Shown: positions 25,203 to 33,731 of the stretch, piece after piece
Numbering within the stretch: the first letter of the stretch is position 1
Layout: the number at the start of each line of letters is the position of its first letter
NCBI GenBank assembly: GCA_963704505.1
Contig: OY969912.1
Span: forward strand, 558,001-622,000
Reading direction: 5' to 3'
Source: VRUE01 sp963704505
GTDB lineage: Bacteria > Actinomycetota > Thermoleophilia > Solirubrobacterales > 70-9
DNA length: 64,000 bases
Notes under the pieces: generated by a model
Databases searched by the model: none
What the model saw: the letters and a program-made list of their open reading frames with translations, nothing else
What the model was told of the DNA's origin: nothing
Made by a program: the position numbers and the translations under genes

Positions 25203-25718
25203 GTGAAAAGCAAGCCGATCAAGCTGACAACCACCTCCTACGCGATGCTCGCCCTCCTCGACCAGCTCGGCGAGGCGACCTCGTACGACATCAAGCAGGT
25301 CCTGGAGGTGTCGATTCAGAACTTCTGGCCGGTCCCCCACACCACCGCCTATGAGGAGCCGGCCCGGCTCGCCGAGGGCGGCTACCTGAGCCTCCACCAG
25401 GAGCCCGACGGCCGCCGCCGCAAGACCTACTCCCTCACCGACGAGGGGCGGGCGGCGCTGAGGGCCTGGGCCGCCGACCCGCAGGTCGCGCCGCCGCAGC
25501 TGCGCGACGAAATGGTGCTCAAAATCTTCGCCGGCGCCGAACCGCAAGTCTTCAACGACGAACGGGCCGCGTGGCACCGGGCGAAGCTCGAGGAGCTCGC
25601 CGGGCTGCTCGCCGGCGTCCGCCAGGCGGAGGGTTACGAGCCCTCCGAGCGCACGCTGATCGCCGGTCTCTCGTACCATCGAAAGATGCTTGAGATGCTT
25701 GAGGAGCTGATTGGCTGA
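25203..25718 (+). CDS. PadR family transcriptional regulator
   Basis: 171 residues, GTG start. The winged helix shows TSYAMLALLDQLGEATSYDI, then FWPVPHTTAYEEPARLAEGG and RRRKTYSLTDEGRAALRAW. The C-terminal helical dimerisation domain is of the PadR-s2 or longer type. These respond to phenolic or drug-like ligands. It is divergent from the flavoprotein, which it probably regulates, and its stop overlaps the next start (TGATG). Confidence 0.9.
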   Translation: MKSKPIKLTTTSYAMLALLDQLGEATSYDIKQVLEVSIQNFWPVPHTTAYEEPARLAEGGYLSLHQEPDGRRRKTYSLTDEGRAALRAWAADPQVAPPQLRDEMVLKIFAGAEPQVFNDERAAWHRAKLEELAGLLAGVRQAEGYEPSERTLIAGLSYHRKMLEMLEELIG

Positions 25719-26284
25719 TGGGGAGGATCGTCGTCAGCGAGTTCATCTCCCTCGATGGTGTGGTCGAGGACCCCGGTGGCAGCGAGGACTTCGCGCACGG
25801 CGGGTGGAGCTTCGAGTTCGAGCGCGGTGAGGAGGGCGACAAGTTCAAGGTCGACGAGACGCTCGGCGCCGAAGCGCTTCTGCTCGGCCGCGTCACCTAC
25901 GAAGGCTTTGCCGACGCCTGGCCCGAGCGCGACGGCGAGTTCGCCGACAAGTTCAACGGGATGCCGAAGTACGTCGTCTCCTCGACCCTCTCCGACCCGG
26001 GGTGGAATAACTCGACGGTGCTCGGTGGCGAGCTCGCCACCGAGGTGGCACGGCTCCGCGACGCCCACGAGGGCGACGTCGTCGTGCACGGAAGCCCGAC
26101 GCTCGTCCAGGGTCTGATCGACGAGGGCCTGGTCGACGAGCTGCGGCTGATGGTCTTCCCGGTCGTGCTCGGCGCCGGCAAGCGGCTATTCGGGCCGAGT
26201 GCCGACAAGAGGACCCTCGCGCTGGCCGAATCGAAGATCGTCGGCGATGGCGTCGCGATCCTCGTATATCGGCCGGCCGAGTAG
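25718..26284 (+). CDS. Dihydrofolate reductase-like (RibD C-terminal) protein
   Basis: 188 residues. The DHFR/RibD_C pattern: VVSEFISLDGVVEDPGG at the N-terminus, EALLLGRVTYEGFADAWP, KYVVSSTLSDPGWNNS, VVVHGSPTLVQGLIDEGLVD and FPVVLGAGKRLF. This yyaP/yyaB-type group is NADPH-binding with no proven substrate and is common as paralogues in Actinobacteria. Translation is coupled to padR. Confidence 0.88.
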   Translation: MGRIVVSEFISLDGVVEDPGGSEDFAHGGWSFEFERGEEGDKFKVDETLGAEALLLGRVTYEGFADAWPERDGEFADKFNGMPKYVVSSTLSDPGWNNSTVLGGELATEVARLRDAHEGDVVVHGSPTLVQGLIDEGLVDELRLMVFPVVLGAGKRLFGPSADKRTLALAESKIVGDGVAILVYRPAE

Positions 26285-26290
26285 GCCTCG

Positions 26291-27082
26291 ATGCGGCGGG
26301 TGCTGGCAGCCGGGCTGGTCGTCTGCGCCGGGTTGGCGTTGCTCGGAGTCGCCCAGGCGAGCGTCGTCACCGGGGGCAATGTGCGCGTCTCCTTCGGCGG
26401 CTCGGTGACGCCCCACCGCCTGCCGCGAACCGGGTCGGTCCCGATCGCGCTGCACGTCCAGGGCGCGGTCACGCCGGTCGGCGATGGACGCCCGGTCGGC
26501 CTCGAACGGGTGACGATCTCGATCAACCGGCACGGCGTGATCTCGACCGCCGGCCTGCCGACCTGCCCACGGAAGAAGCTCCGCGCCCGCACGACCGAAC
26601 AGGCGCTCGCGCTCTGCGGGGACGCCCTGGTCGGCAGCGGCCACTTTCGCGCGCACGTCGACATCCCCGAACAGTCGCCGTTCCCGTCACGCGGCCGCCT
26701 GCTCGCCTTCAACACCGTCTACCACGGGCACCCCGCCCTGGTCGCCCACGTCTACGGCGTCCATCCGATCCCGATCGCCCAGGTCCTGCCGATGAGCTTG
26801 AGCCGCAGCCCCGACGGCCAGTTCGGCTCGACGATCTCGATGACGATGCCGCAGATCAGCAACGACTGGGGCTTCGTCACCGGCTTTGACCTGACTCTTC
26901 AGCGTCGCTACAAGGCGGGGGGCCACCCGCGCAGCTTCCTCTCCGGCAGCTGCCCGGCTCCGGCCGGGCTCAAGGAAGCGCCCTTCAAGGCGGCGCGCGG
27001 AACCTTCTACCTCAACGAAGGACGCACCCTCACCCGCGTGGTCGGAGGCAGCTGTCGGGTCGGCACGGAGCCCGCAGGGTGA
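26291..27082 (+). CDS. Secreted protein, paralogue of the one at 52865
   Basis: 263 residues. A signal peptide (RRVLAAGLVVCAGLALLGVA) is followed by a beta-rich domain with RLPRTGSVPIALHVQG, GLERVTISINRHG, AGLPTCPRKKL, GSGHFRAHVDIPEQSPFP and FLSGSCPAP. The same order of motifs (LPRxxxxPI, GLPxC, VGSGxxxxxVxxPEQxPF, LSxxCP) occurs in the protein at 52865-53650, so the two belong to one family. Cysteine pairs suggest disulfides. I know of no function. It starts 6 bases after the reductase gene and overlaps the next by 4 bases. Confidence 0.8.
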   Translation: MRRVLAAGLVVCAGLALLGVAQASVVTGGNVRVSFGGSVTPHRLPRTGSVPIALHVQGAVTPVGDGRPVGLERVTISINRHGVISTAGLPTCPRKKLRARTTEQALALCGDALVGSGHFRAHVDIPEQSPFPSRGRLLAFNTVYHGHPALVAHVYGVHPIPIAQVLPMSLSRSPDGQFGSTISMTMPQISNDWGFVTGFDLTLQRRYKAGGHPRSFLSGSCPAPAGLKEAPFKAARGTFYLNEGRTLTRVVGGSCRVGTEPAG

Positions 27083-27324
27083 ACGGCGGCGAAAAGGGGC
27101 CCAACTGGCGCGCCTGGACAGTCGGGATCCTGATCGGCCTGGTCCTGATCGTCGCGCTGCAGAACTCCCAGCAGGTGCGGGTCGACGTCCTCTTCGTCAG
27201 CGTCAACGCCCCGCTGATCATCACCCTCCTCGTAGCGGTCGCCGTCGGCGTCCTGATCGGATACGCGGCGCCCGTCCTGCTTCGCCACCGCCGCGACCAG
27301 CGCCGCAAGGCGATCGAGCCCTGA
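27079..27324 (+). CDS. LapA/DUF1049 domain small membrane protein
   Basis: 81 residues, GTG start overlapping the previous stop. Two membrane helices (TVGILIGLVLIVALQNSQQV and APLIITLLVAVAVGVLIGYA) separated by a short loop, with a basic cytoplasmic end (RHRRDQRRKA). The NSQQV motif in the first helix is typical of the LapA family. In Proteobacteria LapA works in envelope lipid export, and the role in Gram-positives is unknown. Confidence 0.85.
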   Translation: MNGGEKGPNWRAWTVGILIGLVLIVALQNSQQVRVDVLFVSVNAPLIITLLVAVAVGVLIGYAAPVLLRHRRDQRRKAIEP

Positions 27325-27325
27325 G

Positions 27326-27685
27326 ATGGAGCGCTCGCCGGCGGACGTGGTCGACGCGACCCGGCGCACGTTGCTCGCCGGGGAGCGGACCGAGCTCGCC
27401 TGGTGGCGCACCGGCCTGACCGCGCTCGCGGTCGCCCTGGCCGTCGGCCGGGTGGTGCCCGGGATCGACGACAGCAGCACCCACTGGCCCTACGTGCTCG
27501 CCGGCGCATGCTTCGCGCTATACGGGATTGCCGTGATCGCCTACGGCAGCCTTCGCCGCCGCGGGGTCGAACAGGCCCTCGAGAAGGGGGAGTTCCCCGA
27601 GCCACCGGCCTTCGCCCATGGCGCCCTGGCGCTGGCGGGTGTCGGCCTCGGCTTGATCACGATGATCCTGATCCTGTTCGACTGA
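27326..27685 (+). CDS. DUF202 membrane protein
   Basis: 119 residues. The DUF202 signature RRTLLAGERTELAWWRTGLT is present at the N-terminus, followed by three membrane helices (LTALAVALAVGRVV, YVLAGACFALYGIAVIAYGS, ALALAGVGLGLITMILILF). Members occur as small membrane proteins in many bacteria and the function is unknown. It starts one base after the LapA-like stop. Confidence 0.88.
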   Translation: MERSPADVVDATRRTLLAGERTELAWWRTGLTALAVALAVGRVVPGIDDSSTHWPYVLAGACFALYGIAVIAYGSLRRRGVEQALEKGEFPEPPAFAHGALALAGVGLGLITMILILFD

Positions 27686-27695
27686 GGGGCCGCCG

Positions 27696-28325
27696 GTGAA
27701 GGTCCTGCTGACACTGCTCGCCGCCGCGACCCTCGGCCACGGGGCGCCCGGCTTCCACGCGCGGGTCGAGCGGATCGACCCGCAGACCCGGCAGCGGATG
27801 ACCGGGGTCTCCTGGCACCGCGGCTGCCCGGTCGGGCTGGATGAGCTGCGGCTGGTGACGGTCGGCCGCTGGGGCTTCGACGGCCGAGCCCACCGTGGGC
27901 GCCTGGTTGTCAACCGCGACGCGACGGGCGCGATCGTCGCCGCGATGCGCTCTCTCAACCGGCTCCGGTACCCGATCCGCAGGATGCGGCTGGTCGATGC
28001 CTACGGCGCCGTTGACGATCGCAGCATGGCGGCGGACAACACCTCGGCCTTCAACTGTCGTTTCGTCGCCGGGACCGGGCACTGGTCCGAGCATGCCTAC
28101 GGGCGGGCGCTCGACCTCAACCCGCGCGAGAACCCCTACGTGACCGAGGGCGGATACGTCTCACCTCCCGAGGGCGCCCGGTACGCGCGGCGGTCGAGCC
28201 GCGCCGAGGGACTGATCCACGCCGGAGGGCCGGTCGTCGCCGCCTTCGCCTCGGTCGGCTGGGGTTGGGGCGGCGGGTGGTCCTGGCCGAAGGACTATCA
28301 GCACTTCTCGGCAAGCGGCCACTAG
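27696..28325 (+). CDS. M15 family D-Ala-D-Ala carboxypeptidase-like secreted protein
   Basis: 209 residues, GTG start. A short hydrophobic N-terminus may be a signal peptide. The zinc-peptidase motif is HWSEHAYGRALDLNP (S-x-H-x5-G-x-A-x-D) and the third ligand is near the C-terminus in WPKDYQHFSASGH. The central region MRLVDAYGAVDDRSMAADNT also fits the M15_4 subgroup. It should cut peptidoglycan cross-bridges or stem peptides outside the cell. It is likely the last gene of the 25203-28325 run. Confidence 0.85.
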   Translation: MKVLLTLLAAATLGHGAPGFHARVERIDPQTRQRMTGVSWHRGCPVGLDELRLVTVGRWGFDGRAHRGRLVVNRDATGAIVAAMRSLNRLRYPIRRMRLVDAYGAVDDRSMAADNTSAFNCRFVAGTGHWSEHAYGRALDLNPRENPYVTEGGYVSPPEGARYARRSSRAEGLIHAGGPVVAAFASVGWGWGGGWSWPKDYQHFSASGH

Positions 28326-28363
28326 CGAGGCGGGGCACCCCGCCTTCCTGCCACCATTGGCGT

Positions 28364-29866
28364 GTGGCTGCGACCGGGACCAGGCTGCTGGACAACTACG
28401 TGGCTGGCCGCTGGGTCGGCTCCTCCTCCGGCGAGGCGCTGGATGTGACCGCTCCCGCCACCGGCGAGGTCCTGGCGCGGGTGCCGCTCTCGAACGCCGC
28501 TGACCTCGACGCCGCGGTCGCCGCCGCCCGCGCGGCCCTGCCCGCCTGGCGTGACGTCTCCGTGATCGAGCGCGGCCGCCGCCTCTTCGCCCTGCGGGCC
28601 GCGCTCGACTGCCGCCGCGAGGACCTGGCCAGGTCGGTGACCACCGAGATGGGGAAGACGATCGGCGACGCCCGCGCCGAGGTCGGGCGGATGATCGAGA
28701 TGGTCGAGGCCGCGTGCGCGGTGCCGACCACGATCCAGGGACGGGTCGCCGAAGACGTCGCCCGCGGCGTCGACGCCGAAACGGTGCGCCAGCCGGTCGG
28801 GGTCTGCGCCGCGATCGTCCCCTTCAACTTCCCGGCGATGGTCCCATTCTGGTTCCTGCCCTTCGCGATCGCCTGCGGCAACGCCTTCGTCCTCAAGCCC
28901 TCCGAGCAGGTGCCGCTGACCCAGCAGATCGCCTTCGAAGCGCTCGAGGAGATCGAGTTGCCCCCTGGCGTCGTCAACCTCGTCAACGGCGGGCGCGATG
29001 TGGTCGAGGGGATCCTCGACCACCCGGGCATCGACGCGGTTTCGTTCGTCGGCTCGGCCCCGGTCGCCCGGCTCGTCTACGAGCGGGCGGCGAGGTCCGG
29101 CAAGCGGGTCCAGGCGCTCGGGGGCGCCAAGAACCACATGGTCGTGATGCCCGACGCGGTGATCGACCGAACCGTCCAGGCGCTGATCGGGTCGGCCTTC
29201 GGTGCGGCGGGCCAGCGCTGCATGGCGGGCTCGGTGGTGGTCGCGGTCGGCGCCGCCCACGAGGCCCTGATGCCGGCCCTGCGCGAGGCCTCCGAGGGCC
29301 TGCGGGTCGGCGACGGCCTCGACGAGGAGACCGACGTCGGGCCGGTGATCTCGAGCGAGGCGCACTCGAGGATCGTCACCGCGATCGAACAGGCCGAACG
29401 GGAGGGAGCGAAGGTCGTCGTCGACGGCCGCGGCGCGGAGGGCGTAGACGGGGGCGCCTATGTCGGGCCGACGATCCTCGACGGGGTCGGCCCCGAGATG
29501 GAGGCGGCGAGCGAGGAGATCTTCGGCCCGGTCCTCGCGGTCATGCGGGCCGCCGACCTCGACGAGGCGATCGAGCTGATCGGTCGCAGCCGGTTCGGCA
29601 ATGGCGCTTCGATATTCACCGAGTCCGGCGCCGCGGTCCGTCGCTTCCGTCAGGGTGTCGAGGCGGGCATGGTCGGCGTCAACATCGGCGTCGCCGCTCC
29701 GGTCGCCTTCTTTCCCTTCTCGGGCTGGAAGGACTCCTTCCTCGGCGACCTTCACGCCCATGGCCCCGACGCGGTCGAGTTCTTCACCCGTAAGAAGACG
29801 GTGACCAGCCGCTGGTTCGCCGGTGACGCCGGCGGCGCCTACTTCGTCGAGCAGAACTCCGAGTAG
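28364..29866 (+). CDS. mmsA: Methylmalonate-semialdehyde dehydrogenase (CoA-acylating)
   Basis: 500 residues from GTG 28364, the usual family length. Aldehyde dehydrogenase motifs with the MmsA pattern: VCAAIVPFNFPAMVPFWFLP, FVLKPSEQVPLTQQI, FVGSAPVARLVYERA, the conserved ALGGAKNHMVVMPDA and the catalytic cysteine in AGQRCMAGSVVV. MmsA lacks the general-base glutamate of other ALDHs and here GGAKNH replaces it, as expected. It converts malonate or methylmalonate semialdehyde to acetyl- or propionyl-CoA in valine or inositol breakdown. No other genes of those routes are nearby. Confidence 0.92.
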   Translation: MAATGTRLLDNYVAGRWVGSSSGEALDVTAPATGEVLARVPLSNAADLDAAVAAARAALPAWRDVSVIERGRRLFALRAALDCRREDLARSVTTEMGKTIGDARAEVGRMIEMVEAACAVPTTIQGRVAEDVARGVDAETVRQPVGVCAAIVPFNFPAMVPFWFLPFAIACGNAFVLKPSEQVPLTQQIAFEALEEIELPPGVVNLVNGGRDVVEGILDHPGIDAVSFVGSAPVARLVYERAARSGKRVQALGGAKNHMVVMPDAVIDRTVQALIGSAFGAAGQRCMAGSVVVAVGAAHEALMPALREASEGLRVGDGLDEETDVGPVISSEAHSRIVTAIEQAEREGAKVVVDGRGAEGVDGGAYVGPTILDGVGPEMEAASEEIFGPVLAVMRAADLDEAIELIGRSRFGNGASIFTESGAAVRRFRQGVEAGMVGVNIGVAAPVAFFPFSGWKDSFLGDLHAHGPDAVEFFTRKKTVTSRWFAGDAGGAYFVEQNSE

Positions 29867-29988
29867 TCGAAATTCTCGGGCGTGGGGCACGCCTGGCGGC
29901 TCTTTCGCCCTCTGGACGTTCGGACGGTCCTCCGCTCAAGTTCTGTCGATGGGAGATATATCCTAGCTTCGCCGTACCTCGGGCCACG

Positions 29989-30179
29989 GTCTTCGAACCA
30001 AGAAGGAAAAGAAGCCGAAGGTCACGAACTGCTGACCCGAAGGCCTTGAGGAACTCAAAAGCCCGGCAAGCACGCCTTCCATGCGCGCGCCCATCCGTCG
30101 GGCTCGGCACTGACGCCAAGCCGGCCAAAGCGCGTCTTCGACACCCATCCGGCCAAAAAGCACAAGAGAAAGCACCAGG
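29989..30179 (+). pseudogene. Decayed 3' end of a sixth RCC1-array gene
   Basis: This stretch aligns by eye with the 3' ends of the downstream RCC1 genes: GAAAAGAAGCCGAAGG, AAGCCCGGCAAGCACGCCTT, GACGCCAAGCCGGCCAAA, CACCCATCCGGCC and AAGCACAAGAGAAAGCAC all match the segment coding KKPKFxNC...LKPGKYTF...DAKPAK...HP.KKHKKKH. Frameshifts and an in-frame TGA interrupt it and the stop codon has become CAG, but the following GGAGGATTCACAC ribosome-site spacer is intact and serves copy 1. The rest of 29867-29988 shows no gene. Confidence 0.8.
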
Positions 30180-30190
30180 AGGATTCACAC

Positions 30191-31939
30191 GTGACTCGCC
30201 GTCTCTCGATCGCTCTGTCCCTGATCGTGATGGGACTCGTCTTCAGTTCTTCCGCGCAGGCCTCGGGCGGCACGGTCGTGGGCTGGGGCTACAACGGCTA
30301 CGGCGAGGTCGGGACCGGTGCCGTGACGACGAACAGCTGCGGTTGTCTGGCCGTGCCCGTCTCGACGCCTCTCACGGGTGTGACCCAAACGGCACGCGCC
30401 TATTACCACTCCCTCGCCCTGCAGTCGGACGGGACCGTCAAGTCCTGGGGTTACAACTATGAGGGCCAGCTCGGCAACGGAACGACGACCGACAACGTCA
30501 CGCCGACCGTTGTTCCTGGCATCTCGAGCGTGATCGCGATCGCTGCCGAAGGCGAACACAGCCTGGCCCTGCTGTCGAACGGCACCGTGATGGCCTGGGG
30601 CGAAAACGAAGCGGGGGAGCTCGGACTCGGGACGTCGACCGGACCGGAAGAATGCAACGGAGACCCCTGCGCCACCCACCCGACAATGATTCCCGGTCTC
30701 TCGAACGTGGTCGCGATCGCCGCGGGCCCGGAAGAGTCCTTCGCGCTTTTGGCAAATGGCACGGTGATGGGCTGGGGCTATGACTACTACGGCCAGCTGG
30801 GTGACGGAACCGGAGTCCAGGCCGGCTGCTACTGCGTCGACCATCCGGTCGCGGTCCCCGGTGTGAGCAACGCGATTTCGATCTCCGCCGGCGAATCCTG
30901 GGCGGGCGCCCTCCTTGCTGACCATTCACTGATGGTCTGGGGCGAAAATTCCGACGGTCAGCTCGGCAACGGCACAACCGAATACGACAACTCGAACTGC
31001 TACTGCCGGGGGCCTGCGAAGACCCTCACCTCGGTGAAGTCCTTCGCCGCGGGCTCCTATCACGGCATCGCCGTGCTCCTGGACGGCACGGTCCAAACCT
31101 GGGGCTACAACTCCGAGGGCCAGCTCGGCAACGGCTCAACCGGCGGCGGCTCATGTTATTGCGTACCCACCCCGAACGCGGTGCTATCGGGAGGTCAGGC
31201 GGCGGCGGCCGACTACTACAACTCCGTTTTCCTGCTCGCCGACGGCACCCTGCGCGCCACCGGCTACAACTACTACGCGGAACTCGGGGACGGGAGTAAC
31301 ACCGAGCGCCTCTCGCCGGTGTCGGTCTACGGCGTCGGCGGCGCGACCGCTGTCAACCTCGGCTACTACGGCGGCTCGGCGATCGTCGGCCCCTCGCAGA
31401 CCCTCTCGGTCGCCTTCGCCGGAGCCGGCACCGGCACCGTGCAGGGCGGCGGAGAAATCGGCTGCCCGACCATCTGCACCGCCAAATACCCGCAGGGCAA
31501 AGTGGTGAGCCTGACGGCGACCTCGACCAACGGCGGCTTCGCCGGCTTCTCGGGCCCCTGCACCGGCACCGCGACCTGCCAGGCGAAGATGGAAACAGAC
31601 CAGACGCTGACGGCGACCTTCGGTGCTCCGGCCGGAACCAAAATCACCAAGGCGAAGATCCTCAGCCCGAAGAAGAAGGCGACCTTCTCCTTCAGCGCTC
31701 CGGGAGCGGTCACCGGCTACCAGTGCAAGCTCAACCGCCCGAAGCCGAAGCCCAAGAAAAGCAAGGCGAAGAAGCCCAAGAAGCCGAAGTTCGCCAACTG
31801 CAAGAGCGCGAAGATCTACAAGAACCTGAAGCCCGGCAAGTACACCTTCCAGGTCAGGGCACTGGATGTGCTCGGCGCCGACGCCAAGCCGGCCAAGCGC
31901 GTCTTCAACATCCACCCGCCCAAGAAAAAGAAGCACTAG
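30191..31939 (+). CDS. Secreted RCC1-repeat propeller protein, copy 1
   Basis: 582 residues, GTG start after GGAGGATTCACAC. A signal peptide (SIALSLIVMGLVFSSSAQA) leads into seven RCC1 blades, marked by VVGWGYNGYGEVG, VKSWGYNYEGQLG, VMAWGENEAGELG, VMGWGYDYYGQLG, LMVWGENSDGQLG, VQTWGYNSEGQLG and LRATGYNYYAELG. Loops hold CxC pairs (SCGC, GCYC, NCYC, SCYC). A four-cysteine beta domain follows (CPTIC and CTGTATC, residues about 405-480). The C-terminal module has TGYQCKL, a Lys/Pro-rich insert, KPGKYTFQVRALD and a KKKKH tail. The partner bound by the propeller is unknown. First intact gene of five in tandem. Confidence 0.9.
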   Translation: MTRRLSIALSLIVMGLVFSSSAQASGGTVVGWGYNGYGEVGTGAVTTNSCGCLAVPVSTPLTGVTQTARAYYHSLALQSDGTVKSWGYNYEGQLGNGTTTDNVTPTVVPGISSVIAIAAEGEHSLALLSNGTVMAWGENEAGELGLGTSTGPEECNGDPCATHPTMIPGLSNVVAIAAGPEESFALLANGTVMGWGYDYYGQLGDGTGVQAGCYCVDHPVAVPGVSNAISISAGESWAGALLADHSLMVWGENSDGQLGNGTTEYDNSNCYCRGPAKTLTSVKSFAAGSYHGIAVLLDGTVQTWGYNSEGQLGNGSTGGGSCYCVPTPNAVLSGGQAAAADYYNSVFLLADGTLRATGYNYYAELGDGSNTERLSPVSVYGVGGATAVNLGYYGGSAIVGPSQTLSVAFAGAGTGTVQGGGEIGCPTICTAKYPQGKVVSLTATSTNGGFAGFSGPCTGTATCQAKMETDQTLTATFGAPAGTKITKAKILSPKKKATFSFSAPGAVTGYQCKLNRPKPKPKKSKAKKPKKPKFANCKSAKIYKNLKPGKYTFQVRALDVLGADAKPAKRVFNIHPPKKKKH

Positions 31940-31948
31940 GGGGCAACC

Positions 31949-33718
31949 GTGACTCGCCGCCTCTCGATCACCCTGTGTCTCTGCGCGCTGGGGCTCATCT
32001 TCAGTTCGTCCGCGCAGGCGTCGGGCGGGACGGTCAGCGCCTGGGGCTACAACTTCTACGGTCAGACCGCCACGGGCCAGGTCACCAAAACGGGCTGCGC
32101 CTGCCTTGAGACCCCGGTTCCCGTGCCGGCTCTCGCGGGTGTCACCCAGGTGGCCGGCGGCTACGACAACAGCCTCTACCTGCTTAGCGACGGCACGGTC
32201 AAGAGTGCGGGGTATGGGTACGAGGGGCAGCTTGGATATCCGGTCGCCTCTCCCTATGAAAGCCCGAGTCCGACCACAATCCCGGGAGTGTCCGGGGCGA
32301 TCGCGATCGCGGCGACGGGAGACAACGGTTATGCGCTGCTCGCCAACGGGACGCTGCTGGCGTGGGGTGACAACGAAGCCGGCCAGCTGGGCATCGGCAG
32401 CTCGACCGGCCCCGAAGAATGCCATTCAGACCCGTGCGTGACCCACCCCGTCCCGGTTCCCGGGCTCGCCAACGTGGTTGCGATCGCAGGCGGCGGCGAA
32501 GTGGTCTTTGCGCTGCTGGCGGACGGGACCGTGATGGGCTGGGGCGAAGACGAGTACGGCCAACTCGGTGACGGGACCGGCGTCCAGGGTGGCTGCGAAT
32601 GCGTCGACCATCCGATCGTGATCCCAGGCATCTCCGGCGCGATCACGATCGCCGGTGGCGAATCCTGGGGAGCTGCACTGCTCGCCGACCATTCCCTGAT
32701 GGCGTGGGGCGAAAACTACGACGGCCAGCTCGGCAACGGCACCACCGAATACAACAACACGGATTGCTACTGCCGAGGGCCGGCGAAGACGCTGACCGGG
32801 GTGAAAGCGATCGACGCCGGCGACTACACCGGTGCGGCGATCATGCTCGACGGGAGCGTCAAGACATGGGGCTGGAACCGTTCGGGCCAGCTCGGAATCG
32901 GCGAAACAACACCCTCGGGTTGTGAATGTGTGCCTACCCCGACAACGATCCCAGCCTTTGCCGGCGCCCAGGCCGTCGATGCCTCCTACTACGACACGCT
33001 CGCGCTGCTCGGCGACGGCACCATGCGCGGCGCCGGCTACAACACCTACGGTGAACTCGGCGACGGCACGACTGAACTGCGCGCCGCTCCGGTCTCCAAC
33101 AGCATCGCCGGGGCCAGCGCGGTGGCCGCTAACACCGATACCAGCGCGGCGATCATCGGGCCCTCCCAGACCCTCTCGGTCGCCTTCGCCGGAGCCGGCA
33201 CCGGCACGGTCCAGGGTGGCGGCGAAATCATCTGCCCGACGATCTGCGCCGCCAAATACCCGCAGGGCAAAGTGGTCAACCTGACTGCTACCTCGACGAA
33301 TGGCGGCTTCGCCGGCTTTACCGGTCCCTGCACCGGCGCCGCGACCTGCCAAGCGAAGATGGAGGCCGACCAGACGGTGACCGCGACCTTCGGCGTTCCC
33401 GTCGGCACCAAAATCACCAAGGCCAAGATCCTCAGCCCGAAGAAGAAGGCGACCTTCTCCTTCAGTGCCCCGGGAGCGATCACCGGTTACCAGTGCAAGC
33501 TCAACCGCCCGAAGCCGAAGCCGAAGAAGAAGGCAAAGACTTCGAAGCAGCAAAAGAAGCCGAAGTTCGCCAACTGCAAGAGCGCGAAGATCTACAAGAA
33601 CCTGAAGCCCGGCAAGTACACCTTCCAGGTCAGGGCACTGGATGTGCTCGGCGCTGACGCGAAGCCGGCGAAACGTGTCTTCAACATCCATCCGCCCAAG
33701 AAGCACGAGAAGCACTAG
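31949..33718 (+). CDS. Secreted RCC1-repeat propeller protein, copy 2
   Basis: 589 residues, GTG start 9 bases after copy 1, with a shortened spacer (GGGGGCAACC) compared with the other copies. Signal peptide ending SSSAQA, seven blades (VSAWGYNFYGQTA through MRGAGYNTYGELG), then the four-cysteine domain and the Lys-rich C-terminal module. From base 33149 to 33463 it appears identical to copy 5 (38536-38850), and blades 4-6 are also very close to copy 5, so the two shared a recent duplication or gene conversion. The domain variant IICPTICAAKYPQG and GPCTGAATC is shared only with copy 5. Confidence 0.9.
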   Translation: MTRRLSITLCLCALGLIFSSSAQASGGTVSAWGYNFYGQTATGQVTKTGCACLETPVPVPALAGVTQVAGGYDNSLYLLSDGTVKSAGYGYEGQLGYPVASPYESPSPTTIPGVSGAIAIAATGDNGYALLANGTLLAWGDNEAGQLGIGSSTGPEECHSDPCVTHPVPVPGLANVVAIAGGGEVVFALLADGTVMGWGEDEYGQLGDGTGVQGGCECVDHPIVIPGISGAITIAGGESWGAALLADHSLMAWGENYDGQLGNGTTEYNNTDCYCRGPAKTLTGVKAIDAGDYTGAAIMLDGSVKTWGWNRSGQLGIGETTPSGCECVPTPTTIPAFAGAQAVDASYYDTLALLGDGTMRGAGYNTYGELGDGTTELRAAPVSNSIAGASAVAANTDTSAAIIGPSQTLSVAFAGAGTGTVQGGGEIICPTICAAKYPQGKVVNLTATSTNGGFAGFTGPCTGAATCQAKMEADQTVTATFGVPVGTKITKAKILSPKKKATFSFSAPGAITGYQCKLNRPKPKPKKKAKTSKQQKKPKFANCKSAKIYKNLKPGKYTFQVRALDVLGADAKPAKRVFNIHPPKKHEKH

Positions 33719-33731
33719 GAGGATTCAAAAA

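Noticed and set aside
25718..26284. folA (true dihydrofolate reductase).
   Set aside because: The sequence has the RibD C-terminal/YyaP pattern and lacks the folate-enzyme motifs of FolA.
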